From Angiostrongylus vasorum (Eukaryota; Nematoda; Chromadorea; Rhabditida; Metastrongylidae): 64,000 nucleotides of DNA. Shown in pieces: positions 10,965 through 23,420 of the stretch. Position numbers and translations under genes: made by a program. The notes under the pieces were generated by a model. The model had not been told where the DNA came from. It saw nothing but the letters and a program-made list of their open reading frames with translations, and searched no databases. The first letter of the stretch is position 1, and the number at the start of each line of letters is the position of its first letter. The stretch spans positions 142,501 to 206,500 of the forward strand of contig JADANN010000371.1 of the NCBI GenBank assembly GCA_018806985.1, given 5' to 3'.

Positions 10965-11215
10965 TGCTGAGATATTTGCAAAACTCCGGACCGTAGGAGT
11001 CTCCGGTGCGGGAACGAATGCGCTATTGTTCCTTTCGGGGAGTAACGCGTTCACCAACACACCATGCGGGTCCTTCGTTTCGCTTGTCTCTCAGCTAGTT
11101 CTATCGATCTTTTTGCCATCAGCAATCACCCATCAACGGCATTGATTTGGGAGCCTAGATCGGCATTGAACCCCTGTTAAGCCGAGGTTGTAGTTTGAAT
11201 AAATGCTCTCGATTA
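10965..11215 (-). repeat. tRNA-like SINE (family 3), copy 2
   Basis: Reverse-oriented copy containing GGAACGAATGCGCTATTGTT and the CGTTTCGCTTGTCTCTCAGC end. It lies immediately upstream of an RTE fragment. Confidence 0.55.
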
Positions 11216-11304
11216 GTCATTTCGAACGGCAGTCGATACATTAAACCGTTGTTATCGGCACTGTGTGCGTTTCTGTTGTTATAGAACAATAAAATCCTAT
11301 CATT

Positions 11305-13780
11305 TTTTCGAAGTGTTATATATGGACTTCCTGAAGTTCTACAGAGAAGACCATACATTCCTTAAGGTCATCATTGCAGATTTTAACGCCAACAGTGGAC
11401 GAAGAAGAACGTTTGAAGAACGTCACGTTGGGATCCATGGGTTAGAATGGAACGAATAAGGTGAGTGGCTTTCTGAGTTTATCATGACGGTCAAGCCCAT
11501 GGATGGTGACTCGCCAGTGGAAAGCACCATAACGAAATAGACCACATCATAGTAAACCGAATGTCTTGACTAACCAATTTTTCTGTTGTAGCAAAACTCT
11601 ACACGAGATCAGACCACCGCCTCCTTCGTCCAAGATTCCAATTTTTCCAGAAAGGGAAATAGACGCTAAATTTAAAAAACGAAGTCCTTAAACTATTGTA
11701 AACCGGTGCTTACTCAACACACTAATGGGCTGATAAAAGATACCGTTGTCGACAACATTCACAAATAATGCGATCGGCTCATTCAACATTATCACGTTAA
11801 CGATATGAAAGCTGAGAGTTCGAAAGTCACCAAGAAACTTCTGCCTCCAGAAACTCTCGATCTGGTACGCCAACGTAGAATCGCACAAGCTGCAGGCAAC
11901 CGCGTACTAACGTCCGAACTTGCAAAACAATGCAGACAGGCGATAAAAGAAGATCTTAAAGAGAGAAGAGCAGCAGTAATGGTCGAAGCTGCAGAGGCTG
12001 GGAAAAAGCATTCGCAAAGCCCACCGAAGCTTCGCCAATTACCTGACCAAGATGATTGCACTCCGACGCCCAGACGGAACAGTTACAGCGTCCAGAAAGG
12101 CAATGGAGAAAATCATTCACGATTACTACTCAGATCTCTTCGATAGCCACGTCCACCTTCCCGTCATATGAAATAAAGAGAGGATGGATATGTTGTACCA
12201 TCGGTTCTCATTTCCGAAATCCGACATGCCATTTCGTCGGTGAAAAATTCGAACAACACCAGGTCCGGAGATGATAAGATCAGAACACCTGAAGAACCTT
12301 CCGCCAGTCCTCTGTAAACACACTGGCTCGGCTCTTAAACACGTTACCTGTCTGAATGCAAGGTCCCTACTCAGTGGAAGACCAGCAAGACCGTGATATT
12401 GTTCAAGAAGGGTGACCTACACGATATCGGGCAACTATCGCCCAATCTGCTTGCTGTCTGTCGTCTACAAACTTTTCACTCGAGTCATCCTAAACAGGAT
12501 TGACAGAACACTGGACGAAGGACAGCCATGTGAGCAAGCAGGGTTTCGAAAAAGGATTTAGTACGATGGACCACATCCACACGATAACAAGACTCATTGA
12601 AGTATCGCGAGAGTACAAAAGACCGCTCTGTCTCACTTTCATCGATTTAAAGAAGGCCTTTGATTCAAACTGAGATAGAAAGCAGTCATGGAAGCCCTTG
12701 ATAGTCAAGGAGTCCCTACTCAGTACATAAAGATTCTTCGTGAGCTGTACAAAAAGTTTCACAACCAAGATATCATCACCATTTTACAACGATATTAACA
12801 TTGACGTCAAAAGAGGGGTTAGGCAAGGCGATACCATCTCGCTCAAAATTATTTACCGCCACCCTCCAGAACGTCATGCGAACATTGGAATGGGATAACA
12901 TGGGAGTGAAAATCGATGGTCGGCAGTTACACCATCTTCGCTTTGCTGATGACATCGTCCTTATAACACCAAACATTAGCCAAGCGGAACGTATGCTTGC
13001 CGACTTTGATAAAGCCTGTGGAAAGATTGGTCTTCGACTAAATCTTACAAAAACGATGTTCATGAGGAACGCATTGGTTTCGTATGCCCCCATTCACGCT
13101 CAACGGAACGAATATCTCCGAATGCTCCAGTTATATCTATCTAGGTCGGGGAAATCAATATGATGAACGACCTAGCTCCAGAGTTGAGCAGAAGGGAAAC
13201 GAGCGGCTTGGCGAGCTTTCAAGAGCATCGAGGATGTAGTGAAGAGAACAAAGAACACTCGACTCCGTGCCCACCCTTTTCGACTCAATAGTACTTCCTG
13301 CCCTAACGTATGCGTCAGAAACCTGGTCGCTGCGTAAGCAGGATGGAAGATCACTCAGCGCTAGTTGAACGCGCAGTGGGAAGGGACGATGCTAGGAGTA
13401 TCCCGTGTCACCCAAGTAAGGGAAGGGATCTGAAGCTCAGAACTGCGTCAACGATCAGAAATCAAAGATGCTTTTTTGCACGCCAAACAGTTGAAGATAA
13501 GGTGGTCCGGGCACGTAATGCGTATGAATGACAACCTATGGACATGAGCCGTTTGTGACTGGATTCCTCGGGATGTCAAACGTACTGCAGGAAGACCAGC
13601 GACCCGATGGTCAGAGTTCTTCGCGAAGAGCCTAAAAACAGATATGATGCTCGACGAGTTTCTAAAACAAGCATAACCTACTAGGCTACTCTTGCACGCA
13701 GTAGAGAAAAAATGAACATTTAATTGCGCCCACATGAGTCACGCGACGATCAGCGGGACTACAGATGATGCAGGTGATGT
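11305..13780 (+). mobile_element. RTE-type LINE, family a, 5'-truncated, plus strand
   Basis: Begins inside the endonuclease (LKVIIADFNA, ERHVGIHGLEWNE, 11,310-11,459). It continues through the linker (ESSKVTKKLLPPETL at 11,805 on), an RT with frameshifts near 12,660 and 12,830, the catalytic box LRFADDIVLIT at about 12,940-12,970, and ACGKIGLRLNLTKT. The C-terminal region follows (ALTYASETW, VMRMNDN, DWIPRDVKR), to a 3' end with GATGATGCAGGTGATG near 13,775. A complete copy would encode endonuclease plus reverse transcriptase. At least four frame breaks make this one dead. It is the best reference in the window for the family a RT half. Confidence 0.9.
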
Positions 13781-13784
13781 TGCA

Positions 13785-14070
13785 TTTCCTATGGCAAAAA
13801 AGGTAAAATGCTACACTCATTTAGACTCGATATGACGACTACGAAGGACTACGTTGCAATAAAAAGAACGAAATGTGGGAGGTCAGCAAAAGTCAATGTG
13901 GCTGTTATGGAGACGAAATCACTGACATTGTTAGAAATGATAAATATTTAAGCCAAACTCGTTTAGACTTACCAGGAAAGCAAGCAATGTGGACGAAGTT
14001 CCGCACCCTTTCTTTCATGATCTCCTACTTCAGTGCATAATTTAATACGTATTCCTTAACCGAGAGCCTA
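13785..14070. other. Unassigned sequence
   Basis: Nothing recognised between the RTE 3' end and the next SINE-like repeat. Confidence 0.3.
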
Positions 14071-14074
14071 GTGG

Positions 14075-14425
14075 GCGGATATCACAGAGGTACTAATATC
14101 CTCATCGTGAACACGGTGCTTGTTCAATTTCCGCTCCGTGCCAACAAAACCCTATCTTTCCGCCGGGGTTCGGAAAATTCCTAACGGATTATCTGGGAAA
14201 ACATCACTTTTGCAATCCAGTTGCGAACGCTCCGATCCGGCTGTATCAGGAATCCAGGGAGAATTGCTCAACCACCATTCTACGACTTTCAAGATGAAAT
14301 TACAATCCTCAAGCAGCAACCGAACAGCCACACATAAAGGTGGAAGATTTTCGTGGACAATGGATTCGAAAAAGCGAATCGATTGTGAGAAATGCTGGGA
14401 TCCACATATTGGACGTGAAGGGAGG
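14075..14425 (+). repeat. Second SINE-like repeat, dispersed copy
   Basis: Matches the intronic repeats at 3,355-3,720 and elsewhere (GATATCACAGAGG head, CCACCATTCTACGACTTTC, GAGAAATGCTGGGATCCAC tail), but no gene exon lies nearby. This supports independent mobility. Confidence 0.45.
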
Positions 14426-14429
14426 GTAA

Positions 14430-15340
14430 AACTTTTCACAGCTTTCATCTTTTTATGCAGCGATGATTCGAGTTGATGGAGCACTGTCATTCGTCCTCGT
14501 GATATAAAGTCGGCCCGTCAAAATTTAGCGTGTAAATAAAAGTTGAGAACATAACATAAAGTGTACATGAATGTGCCACAAGAGAAAAAAGCAATGGTCT
14601 TCTGTTTTTGTTAACGATTTGTAAATAAATGCCAATCAATGCTGCCAAAAAAAAGGAAAGACAAAGCGTTAATGATTTGCTTCTGTCTTTCAACAACCGC
14701 ATAATGCAATTACGGTTCTAAAGGCTTACTGAAAACGTCACAAAAATGTTATAGTGTTTTCTTGTCGATGATGTACTGTAGCAACTCAATCTGGTAGCTA
14801 TCAGTAGCGAAGAAATGTCGAACTTTGAATGTTATAGTTGTCGCGTTCCGACCTGTTGATGTGTTTAATAGCATTGAATCTTCATAGTCTGGTGTCATAA
14901 GCCTCAAATGTGACGCTTCTGGTACTGAAATAGGCCGGACCCATATTCTACAGCTCTGAATTACAATTTTAAGATTGCCTTTGTAGATATCCCCATGTAA
15001 TAATTAATCCACCAACTCGACTATTTGTTTAGAGATGCAGCTATACCTGACTATGCACGCTGTGTTCGTTTCCTTGCCTCACTTGTTTGTTTCTCTGGAC
15101 GCGAAACTGTAAACTAAACTCATCGAAACTGTGATCTGGGCAACAATATTAGAAAGAAGATTCCTCGTTTATTAGTTTTGCATTATTGTTTGGTCTCTCA
15201 TCAAGCTGAAAGGTGTAATTAGAGTGATTTAGAGTAGAAGTAAGATTAATTCAAACATCGGTTTTCAGATTAATGATTGTGCTATTTGATTTCAACTACT
15301 TATATTAATTGAGTGTCAGTAGTGAGTACTGTTAATGCTT
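14430..15340. other. AT-rich unassigned sequence
   Basis: No open frame with recognisable content, no splice-like exon and no match to the repeats described here. Confidence 0.3.
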
Positions 15341-15342
15341 CC

Positions 15343-15700
15343 GTTAAATTCGCGTAGCACGGACCAACCAATGGCTTTAACTTTCCCAGCTCGGCGGAAC
15401 GTGGCATCGGACTTGTTTGAAATCGGCATCCCACAAAGGCTGGTGACTACCTGCAGTGATGGCGTGGGAACGTCTTTTTCACGGTCATCTTAGAATTCAA
15501 AAGAGAGTCGACTCAATTAGCAAACAACGATCTTTATGACGTAAACGAAAAAATTCCTCAAGCAGCATCGGAATTTAGGCGAGAAGGGTTCGGGCATCCT
15601 TGTAGGTAATGCACGAGACGAGACTAATCGAGATAAACAAAGGCTAAGATCCACACAATACTTGATGTAGTGTGTGAAATGGGTTCGAGTAAAGAAAGGG
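15343..15700 (+). repeat. Degenerate SINE-like repeat (family of 2,512-2,960)
   Basis: Shares CCCACAAAGGCTGGTGAC, the CTCAAGCAGCA stretch and the end motif GGCTAAGATCCAC with the intron 3 repeats. The head is poorly conserved. Confidence 0.3.
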
Positions 15701-16179
15701 GATAATCGTGCTTTACAGAGACCGTTCAGGCTAGAACTCGCGTCAATTGTTTTCGGGCCGCTCTTCCCAAAAACGGTGTGAATGAAAAAAATGTTTAGAT
15801 CTAGCATCTGTCTCTTTCAACAAAGGTTGAGACGAAGTAAGATCTGTTGAAGGCTTCTCGAAGCTAGAGTTGTAGTTGAGGGTGATAAAACCATCACGAA
15901 AAAATAATAGGTCATGGACGCTGGGAATGGATCGGAAGTCTACTTTCAGTTATTTGCATATTTCATACAGTTTCCTCTAAGCTACCGTAAGGTTTATGTC
16001 AAGTTCTGTCGTATTTATGTTGTTTTCTTTTTATTTCACGCTACACTTTTTTTCACATTTGCTGTGCGGATCAACAATTCTAATATTCGACTCCTCTCCT
16101 CGTATCCGTTATCCACGATGATCTTCCAACTTCGGCGTTTGAGTTCAAATGCCGCTTGAAGAATGTCGTCTTCCTCGTT

Positions 16180-17030
16180 TTTTTTTCCAGCAATTGCGAG
16201 GTTGTTAAAGAGCATACGTTTACTTCCATACGATAACACACTTACAGCACAACCGTAGCTAACGTTGCGGCAGAATCACCTTCTTCAGAGCCTAAAGGGC
16301 TCACTGATACGCAACTTACTAGGTCAAACACTTCAACAGCACAAACAAGATTAAAATCTGAACGATAATTACAAGATCTACGGCTTCTCGAAAAACCCAC
16401 CGCCTTTTCTACCGGTCTTCCACCGAGGAAGAACAGCCGCTAAGAGTCGCCCGACTGTTGACGACGACTTTCGCCACCCCACATCGACAATCGACACGAA
16501 AGGTAAGGGGCGAGATCACGTTTGATCTCGGGGCATTCCTCACTGCTATTCATTGTAGGATTTTTTGGCATTTACAGAAAAAAGTCTCGAGTAGCTTGCG
16601 CGTTGGTGTTTTAGGATCCCGTGAGAGGATAGCGACTTTTATATCAAAATCGTCTCCACTGTGCTTTTGTATCCTATGCTTCCCTAGTGGAGTACTCTGT
16701 CTTGCTTTTCGTTTGTCGTATAGGTGTTTTTTGTGTGGATGCATATGGTCTACTCCTTTCGCCAATATACTCATCACGCAGGTATTAAAAGAGATGTAGT
16801 ATATCGCACCTGAACTCATGCAGTCACCGTCCCCTGCCATAAGGGCAAATTACGCAATTTGTTGTTTCACATAGACGGCCATACAAGCGGTTACGAACTA
16901 ACCGACGACGTAGAGAACCCGGTGGTATTTCGACTATGGAAACCGATTCCTCTAGACACTGTCCTTTTTTAGGCACCGTTTTATAGCTATGCTTACTTCA
17001 TTGCTAATACAGGGCAACATAAACGGGACT
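16180..17030 (-). mobile_element. Penelope-like element, minus-strand half of an inverted pair
   Basis: On the minus strand from 16,840 to 16,550 a frame reads GDCMSSGAIYYIS (start of a GIY-YIG endonuclease), then HRIQKHSGDDFDIKVAIL and LLETFFCKCQK. This aligns with the GIY-YIG frame of the copy at 46.4-46.8 kb. Upstream (16,840-17,030) it matches the sequence between RT and endonuclease seen at 25,500-25,700. It ends at about 16,180-16,300 with a degenerate hammerhead-like motif (CTGAAGA ... GCAACG). PLEs encode an RT plus a GIY-YIG nuclease; this copy is 5'-truncated and non-functional. Confidence 0.75.
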
Positions 17031-17124
17031 TTTTTTGGCCAAGTGCTTCGTTTTGGCGTGTCGCTCTCCTTCTAAACTTGTCTCGTGCGGTAACTACAAC
17101 GATATACAACCACAATACCACAAC

Positions 17125-17265
17125 ATATTTCAAAACTCCAGACTTCAGGGTCTGCGGTGGGGAACGAACGCGCTATTGTCCTTTCCGGGGAGTCATGCAT
17201 TCACCACCACACCATGTGGACTAAGGTTGTGATTATAACTATAGCCTCAGCTTAACTGAGTTCAA
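17125..17265 (-). repeat. tRNA-like SINE (family 3), copy 3
   Basis: Contains GGGGAACGAACGCGCTATTG and CCTTTCCGGGGAGT. It lies between the two inverted PLE halves. Confidence 0.55.
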
Positions 17266-17329
17266 TGCCGATTTGGGTTACCCAAATCAACGCGTTGACG
17301 GGTGGTTGTTGACGGCAGAAATCGATAGC

Positions 17330-17880
17330 ACTAGCAGAGAGACACGATATTTTTGTTGCTTGCTTCGTTGCAATAGGATACAAAAGCATAGCGGGAAACG
17401 ATTTCGATATAAAAGTCGCTATCCTCGGACGGGATCCTGAAACACTAACGCGCAAACTCCTGTAGGCTTTTTGGATAAATGCCAAAAAATCCTACAATGA
17501 ATAGTAGGGAGGGATGCCCCAAGATCATACGTGATCTCTCCCCTTGCCTTCGTATCGATCGTTGGTTTGGCGTGATGCAGTCGTCAGCCATATGCGACTG
17601 TGAGCGGTGGACAGGTAGACAGGTAGAAAAAAAGAGGTCGGTTTTTTTCGAAAAGCCGCTAGATCGTGTGATTATCGTGCAGATTTTCATCTTTCTGTTT
17701 GTGCTGTTGAAGCGTTTGACCTAGTAAGTTGCTTATTAGTGCACCCTTCCAGGCTCTGAAGAAGGCGATTCTGTCGCAATGTCAGCTACGGTTGTGCTGT
17801 AAGTGTGTTATCGTATGGAAGTAAACGTATGCTCTTTAACAACCTCATGATTGCTGAGAATCAGAACGACGAATTTATAA
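17330..17880 (+). mobile_element. Penelope-like element, plus-strand half of an inverted pair
   Basis: A plus-strand frame reads GNDFDIKVAILGRDPETLT (17,395 on), then a stop, then AFWINAKKSYNE, matching the C-terminal GIY-YIG region of the minus-strand half at 16.55-16.7 kb. The 3' end (17,660-17,880) matches the reverse complement of 16,180-16,400 almost base for base, including a degenerate hammerhead-like core at 17,757-17,790 (CTGAAGA ... GCAATGTC). Confidence 0.75.
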
Positions 17881-18398
17881 TCCAATGACGACCTTAATGG
17901 AAAGTCGATCCTAGGAACTGTCGTGTTCTTTATTAATGTTGCTGGATGCTAGCACAGTCGATACTTCTTTGGTTATTGGAAGGGCAGGCTAGAGAGTTGC
18001 TTCTTATATTTTGGAAATTGGGATATTTCCAGACAACTTTGGTACCAATTTTCCAACCCCTACTTAATGAGGGGCTTGGCAAGCTTGAAGCGCACTCGAG
18101 CCAACACCGTGCCCTTTATGAACGGCAGCACTACTACTGTGCTATCCGCTCGTTGTCAAGAACGTCGCGTTTATTAGAACAAAGTGTTGGATAACTGAAG
18201 AGACATAAACCATTGCTAGAAAATTCTCATCGTTGTTCCAAAGAAAACACGCAGTATTTTCATACAAACCACTTTATTATGTAGTAATACAGAAAAGGGA
18301 AAAACAAAAAAAACACCAATAAAAGTTAATTTCTTATTTTTCCGACTGTTTAGTGCAAACAAAGGTTTGAATGAAGAAGTCACTTGCAATTTCCATTG

Positions 18399-18733
18399 TG
18401 CGATGATGCCGCACTGCATCGTCGTCAGTAGTACGACAACGGCGACGTGCGGTATAACAAATCCTGGTGTTGTTTTAACTCAGGAATGAATATCAGTCTC
18501 GTTTTCGCTGACCTCAGAATCGATGAAACTCTAGCTGTTTGAACGTTTTTTAGACAATTTCGAGTGTCGAAGGGAAAGAAATCTGTGCAGGTCATAAACA
18601 CCATCATGGGGAATTGGTCGATAGCGATGCGGCAACGTGTGGTGGAGTAGAGTGTTTCGATCATTGGCAACGGGTCCATCTGCACCGCACTTCATGGGTG
18701 CATCTGCGACCATCAGCTTAAACGAGAGCTAAG
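18399..18733 (+). pseudogene. Terminal coding region of the nematode gene family, copy E (heavily decayed)
   Basis: Recognisable pieces are ATGATGCCGCACTGCATCGT (MMPHCIV), an acceptor-like CTGTGCAG ending at 18,590, then NTIMGNWSIAM and, after a TAG stop, a region corresponding to GPFG-ASATI. The order and spacing match copies A and C, including an intron-like gap between the two blocks. Multiple stops and shifts make it the oldest copy here. Confidence 0.5.
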
Positions 18734-18734
18734 C

Positions 18735-19830
18735 CGTGTATTGCTTGTAACTATACATGCCCGTGAATTTTTTTTCTGCTTCAACATCAAAAACGTAGTA
18801 AACTATGGAGCCATATATGCACTGAGTGCTCTTATCACCCCACCTTTTCTCATTTCTTAAGTCTTTCAATCTTCGTTGGTTTTTGATTTTTTGTCCCCCC
18901 TTAATTTGTCGCGGTCGTAAATCAAATGTCGGAGGTATTTGAGTGCTCACGAATTGGCCTGAAGAAATCTGTTTGCTGTGAAGATTTTTTCCACACTTGC
19001 TATGGAGAATGGAGACAGTTATGCAAAAGTGCAAAAACCGGCATTTTGCACTACGTCTTTTGTGAAGTCTTGGAAGACTCATAAATAAGTTTACGAACTT
19101 AATAGAAAATATTTGATTGCTCAAGTTATTCTCTATTGCTCCAGACTGAAAGAAAATTATGAATATTCATGGAGATGAAAATAAGAAGTGGAACCAAATT
19201 CTGTTTCTCCGTTGTCTAACTCCACTACCTGAGACGTTCAACCGTTCGTCTAGTGTTTTGTCAATCGCAATATGGATGTACAGAATGAAGATGTTGAAAA
19301 CGACGTACAGTTTTGGGGCATACTGAGCGACAATCGTCGACTTTTTACTGATCTACAGTATGACTTAAAAGTGACTCCCTGTTCGGAAATATTCATTACT
19401 CGCTGTATTTTTGATGAGTAAACACGAGGGTGTTGCTTTATTTTAGCAGCTCTAGTTTGTAAAAAATCTTCATCGGTTAGATGTTGTGAAAGCGAAAAAG
19501 CATCTTGATGATGCTTTCCTTCATCTGTCATCCGATTAACGGACTGTTTAAAAGAAGCAAACCCATCCAGGAGATGTGACTTTGAAAGATCAATAAGGGC
19601 GAATAAGAAAACTTAAAGTGTTCCAACTAGCAAGAGTTTCTAGTCAAATCTGTTCCATAGAAATATGTCCCAAATTTTATATGAGAAACTTGTACTAACT
19701 ACTAAAGTAGATGTCATGTGACACTTAACTACTGAGATTTCCCCTTCAAACTCTGCATGGGTAATCGATTTGATGCGAGGGAAGTAGGAATTAAATGACT
19801 AATATTATGAATCAATATCTTCCGCTTATT
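18735..19830. other. Unassigned sequence
   Basis: Open frames up to 131 codons on the minus strand (18,729-19,124; 19,250-19,531) have no motif or paralogue. I see no supported gene. Confidence 0.3.
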
Positions 19831-19834
19831 GCTT

Positions 19835-21245
19835 TCGAAATCCATGATGCTTCTTCGTCGGTGAAGATCTTGAAGATACACCAGGACGGAACAGGATAAG
19901 AACTGAAAACATGAATAACCTTACGCGTTTTCTCATAAACACACCGTACCGACTCCGCACGTTACCTGTCGAATGCCAGGTTCGTATTCAGTTTAAGACC
20001 GACAAGATTGTATTATTTTTCACTAAGGTTACCTTAACAATATCGGCAACTCCTCGTCAATCTGTGTGCTCTTTAACGTCTATAAATTTTTCACTAAAGC
20101 TATCTCAATCAAGACCGAACACTGGATGGCGGACAGCCTTGGGGGCATGTGTTTCGAATAGGATTTACTGCGATGGATCACATGCACGCGATGATAAGTC
20201 TCACTGAGGTGTCGTGGGAGTGCAAAAGGCTGCCCTATCTCGCTTGTTCAAAGAAAGCTGTTGACTCTGATGAGGTACAGGCAGTCATGAAATCCATAGA
20301 GGCAACCAGGGCATCCCTTACTCAGTATGTAAATAAGCTATATAATGTGTACGTCGTGCGAACGCTGAAACGGGAGCGTATCGATGTGAAAGTCGATGGT
20401 CAATAATTGCACTGTCTTTGCTTTGCTGATAACGTTATTCTTATAACGCCAAACACTCAACAAGCGCAACGAGTGCTTGCAGACTTTGATAAAAGCATGT
20501 AGAAGGATTGGTCTTCGACTAAAATTCGAGATAACGATGTCTATGCGTAACGGATTGGTGCCGTACGCATCATTCACACAGATCGGTGCTAATTTCTCTG
20601 GAAGCTCTAGTTATTTACAGCTATGTAGGTTGGAAAAATCGAGATGAAGAAAGGCTTAGCTGCAGGTCTCAGCGGCATGAAATGTGCGGCTTTGGGGGAA
20701 TCCAAAAGCGCCGAAAATATAGTGAGGAAAACAAAGAACACTGCACTCTGTGACTACCTTTTCGACATCCCTAGTCCTTCCTGCCTTAACGTATGAGTAA
20801 GAAACGTGGTCGATACGTAGGCAGGACGAAAGATCACTCTGTCTTTTTAAAAGTCGAAAGAAGAAGTTAAGATGATGCAGGGAGTACCTTTCGTCAAGGA
20901 AGTGAGAGAGGAGGAACAAAACACCGACATCCGTACTCGAAATCGTCAATGATATGATGGTCCAAACAAGTAGTGCCTACGAACGACCATCGATGGACGA
21001 CATCCATTGGTGATTGGATTTCCCAGGATGTCAAATGCGCAGCAGGAAGATTAGCGAAACCGATGCCTAGAGTTCATCAAGACAGCGCGAGAAGCAATAT
21101 TTAGTTACTAACGAGTCTCTGGAGCCAGCAAAATCCATACGACTTTTTCTAGCACTGGCCGTGGAAAAGTGGAAGATTTCCTGGCCCGGTGTGAAAACAC
21201 TCGACGATCAATCTGACGACTGGCGGTAGATTATAGGAAAAGCGC
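19835..21245 (+). mobile_element. RTE-type LINE, family a, internally deleted, catalytic motif mutated
   Basis: Begins in the linker before the RT (a string equivalent to CCGAAATCCGACATGCC) and runs to the 3' end. An RT segment reads LACSKKAVDSDEVQAVMK and stops short. The block containing RGVRQGDTISPK is missing, so LYNVYVVRTLKRERI joins directly to VDG. The catalytic box reads CFADNVILIT, with Asp to Asn at the second Asp. The C-terminal region runs to about 21,245. Confidence 0.8.
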
Positions 21246-21249
21246 GGTA

Positions 21250-21950
21250 AATGCGGCACTTATATCGAGCTTTGTACTTACATGGAGCACTCGCAGTGCT
21301 GTTCACCTGAAAACATGGAATTTAGGGTATTTTTTCTTTGTTGGCAGAAATTCGCCGAATAATTGCAGTACTGTGATGAAGGCGGAAAGGAAATATTGTG
21401 ATTGAACTGCTGGTCGCTCACGAATTCGATTGAAACGACGCGGAACTGCTTCAACACTGAACTGCTTATGCAGCTCTGTTCGATGTTCGTAAAAAACTCT
21501 TAGATGGGCCTATGAAGAAACACCTCTGACGGTGCCTTCGATTTACCACTCACGAGCAACACATGAAACAATATTTCATGCTCGGAATCAGATAATTCTT
21601 GTTAGTTTTGTGCAGTGCTGGAAAGTCCGCTACTTTTGTTTGTGACGAGTTGCACTTTTGCTGTTGATCACCACAACCGACACTAAAGCACTCCAATGAG
21701 GCAGTGTGAAATCCATATGTGAAAAAATTTGTTGCAGAAAATGCGAAAACGCCTTTGAGAATCGAGAGCGTTGGATGGTGCTCACTTCAGGACTTGTTAT
21801 GTCCAAAGTCTTGACTCACTCAGTGGTTCCTCTTTCAAACCTTAACGGCTTTAAGCAGCCCTACGAATGTCTACTGGGAGCAAAATTTTTTTTTGCTCCT
21901 TCATGTGTAGCACTTTTCAGCGAAGTTTTCTGGATATTATGTTCGCATCA
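21250..21950. other. Unassigned sequence
   Basis: A plus-strand frame starting at 21,706 runs into the duplicated block that follows. Nothing here matches a known element or host exon. Confidence 0.3.
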
Positions 21951-22765
21951 CATCCAAGAGAAAAAACAGAGTAGAATTCCTAACATTCTGAATCGGAGAA
22001 TTCTCGTTAACGTCACTACTTCGGTCACTACCGTTTGTGATTCATATAGTGAAAGAAGTGTTTTCCGAAAACAATTTTCAATTCACATGAGACAATGCTT
22101 TTAGTAAACAGTTTTTCAAAATCCCATGGCCCAAAGCCTCGTATTCACCACAGCAATTTTTGTTAGCTGAAGAACGAGATCTACTGTCATCAGTCAGCGA
22201 AAATGTTGTAATCGTATTCATTGCAGCACTGAGCAGTTCGTTTTCTAGTAAGACCATACAACTGTGATTTCGGAGCGCTGTTGAATGTAAAGAATTTAGA
22301 CTCACTTCAAAAAACACGTGGTATTGAATAGGTCGAATTGGCCTCTTACTGTCGAAGGCAACACTTCGGCTTTTTCCAGGTGATCCCATTCGAAACATCT
22401 GCAGAAATGACTGAAATCAGTGAAAGAATTTGTAAACAGCTACAGGAATGTGATGAGACTTCAGTATGTGAAAAGTGTTATAGCAAGTTTTGTTTTGTCT
22501 GCATATCATGGAGAAATTGCGAGAAATTGGCAGGGCTTCATAAACACTCACATTTCCTAGGAACTTGGAACGTTTGAAAAGGTCACCAAGGACGTCTCAG
22601 CTCAGTGCTACCTCTGCCTTCAGAAACGCCCAGTTTCTTTTCATTTTCTATATGCATTGGCAATTCCAACAAAATAAAGGATTCTTTTGCTTTGGGACAA
22701 AACCTGGTGCTTTAACGTAGCTATTTTTTTCTATGGTCAGTTGTGAATTGGCTTCCTATTTCTTT
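21950..22765. repeat. Dispersed low-copy duplicate, copy 1 (pair with 45,005-45,780)
   Basis: Collinear with 45,005-45,780 over about 800 bp and clearly similar. Both contain a plus-strand stretch with TTVCDS and SER and a minus-strand stretch with TTFSLTDDSRSRSSANK. Both also carry GAACTTGGAACGTTTGAAAA followed by an AATAAAGGATTC string that could be a polyadenylation signal. A shorter third match is at 61,130-61,350. It may hold exons of a host gene (an acceptor-like TTTTTCCAG lies at 22,371-22,379), but neither copy preserves the same long frame, so I call it a repeat. Confidence 0.5.
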
Positions 22766-23059
22766 TCCCCACCATGCGACTTTTATACCAGGCCGATGGT
22801 GGATTCTGGCATTGGTTTACTCTTAGCTAGCCTTTCTGATGAAAACGCCGGACTCCTCAGCTTGAGAGACCCTGCCAGGGAATGAATTCGCCGCTGTAGG
22901 TCGCAGTCCGACACCCAAGAACACCTCCCAGCCACATTGGTGCGGTAAACCGTTGGGAGGATATTATTTTAACCGTTAGTCAAACAAAAACAGGGTTTTA
23001 AAAAATCCTGCCTGCCGATGGAGTGTTACACTGAAGTGGTATAAACATTTAATACGGTA

Positions 23060-23420
23060 TTTTTATACAAGAGGAGGCAGATAGCACAGTGGTATTGATG
23101 TCTGCCATGATGACCATGGCGATAGTTCTATTCAACTCTATGCCCACCGACAATCTTATCCCTCCCTGATAGCAAAATTGGTACCGGACTTGTCCGAGAA
23201 GAAATCACTCTGTGCAGTCCAAATGAGACAGTTCCAGCCCGGCTATTTCAGGACCCTGAGAAAAATCGACTAAACCAGCGTTCTACGACATTCGAGATGA
23301 AATGGAAATTTTTCAACCATCGGTCAAAGTCACACGTTAAGGTTTGAAAACCTAAGTGGATAGTGGAGGCAAAAAGTAGAATCGAATGCGAGAAGTGCTG
23401 GGATCAGGACAGTAGGCGTG
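23060..23420 (+). repeat. Second SINE-like intron repeat, copy C
   Basis: Head GGCAGATAGCACAGTGG (box-A-like), a box-B-like GATAGTTCTATTC, tail CTAAACCAGCGTTCTACGAC and end GAAGTGCTGGGATC. It is collinear with the copies at 3,355 and 49,420. Confidence 0.4.

Noticed and set aside
18729..19124. A 131-codon minus-strand frame
   Set aside because: Low-complexity, lysine-rich composition without splice context, motif or paralogue.
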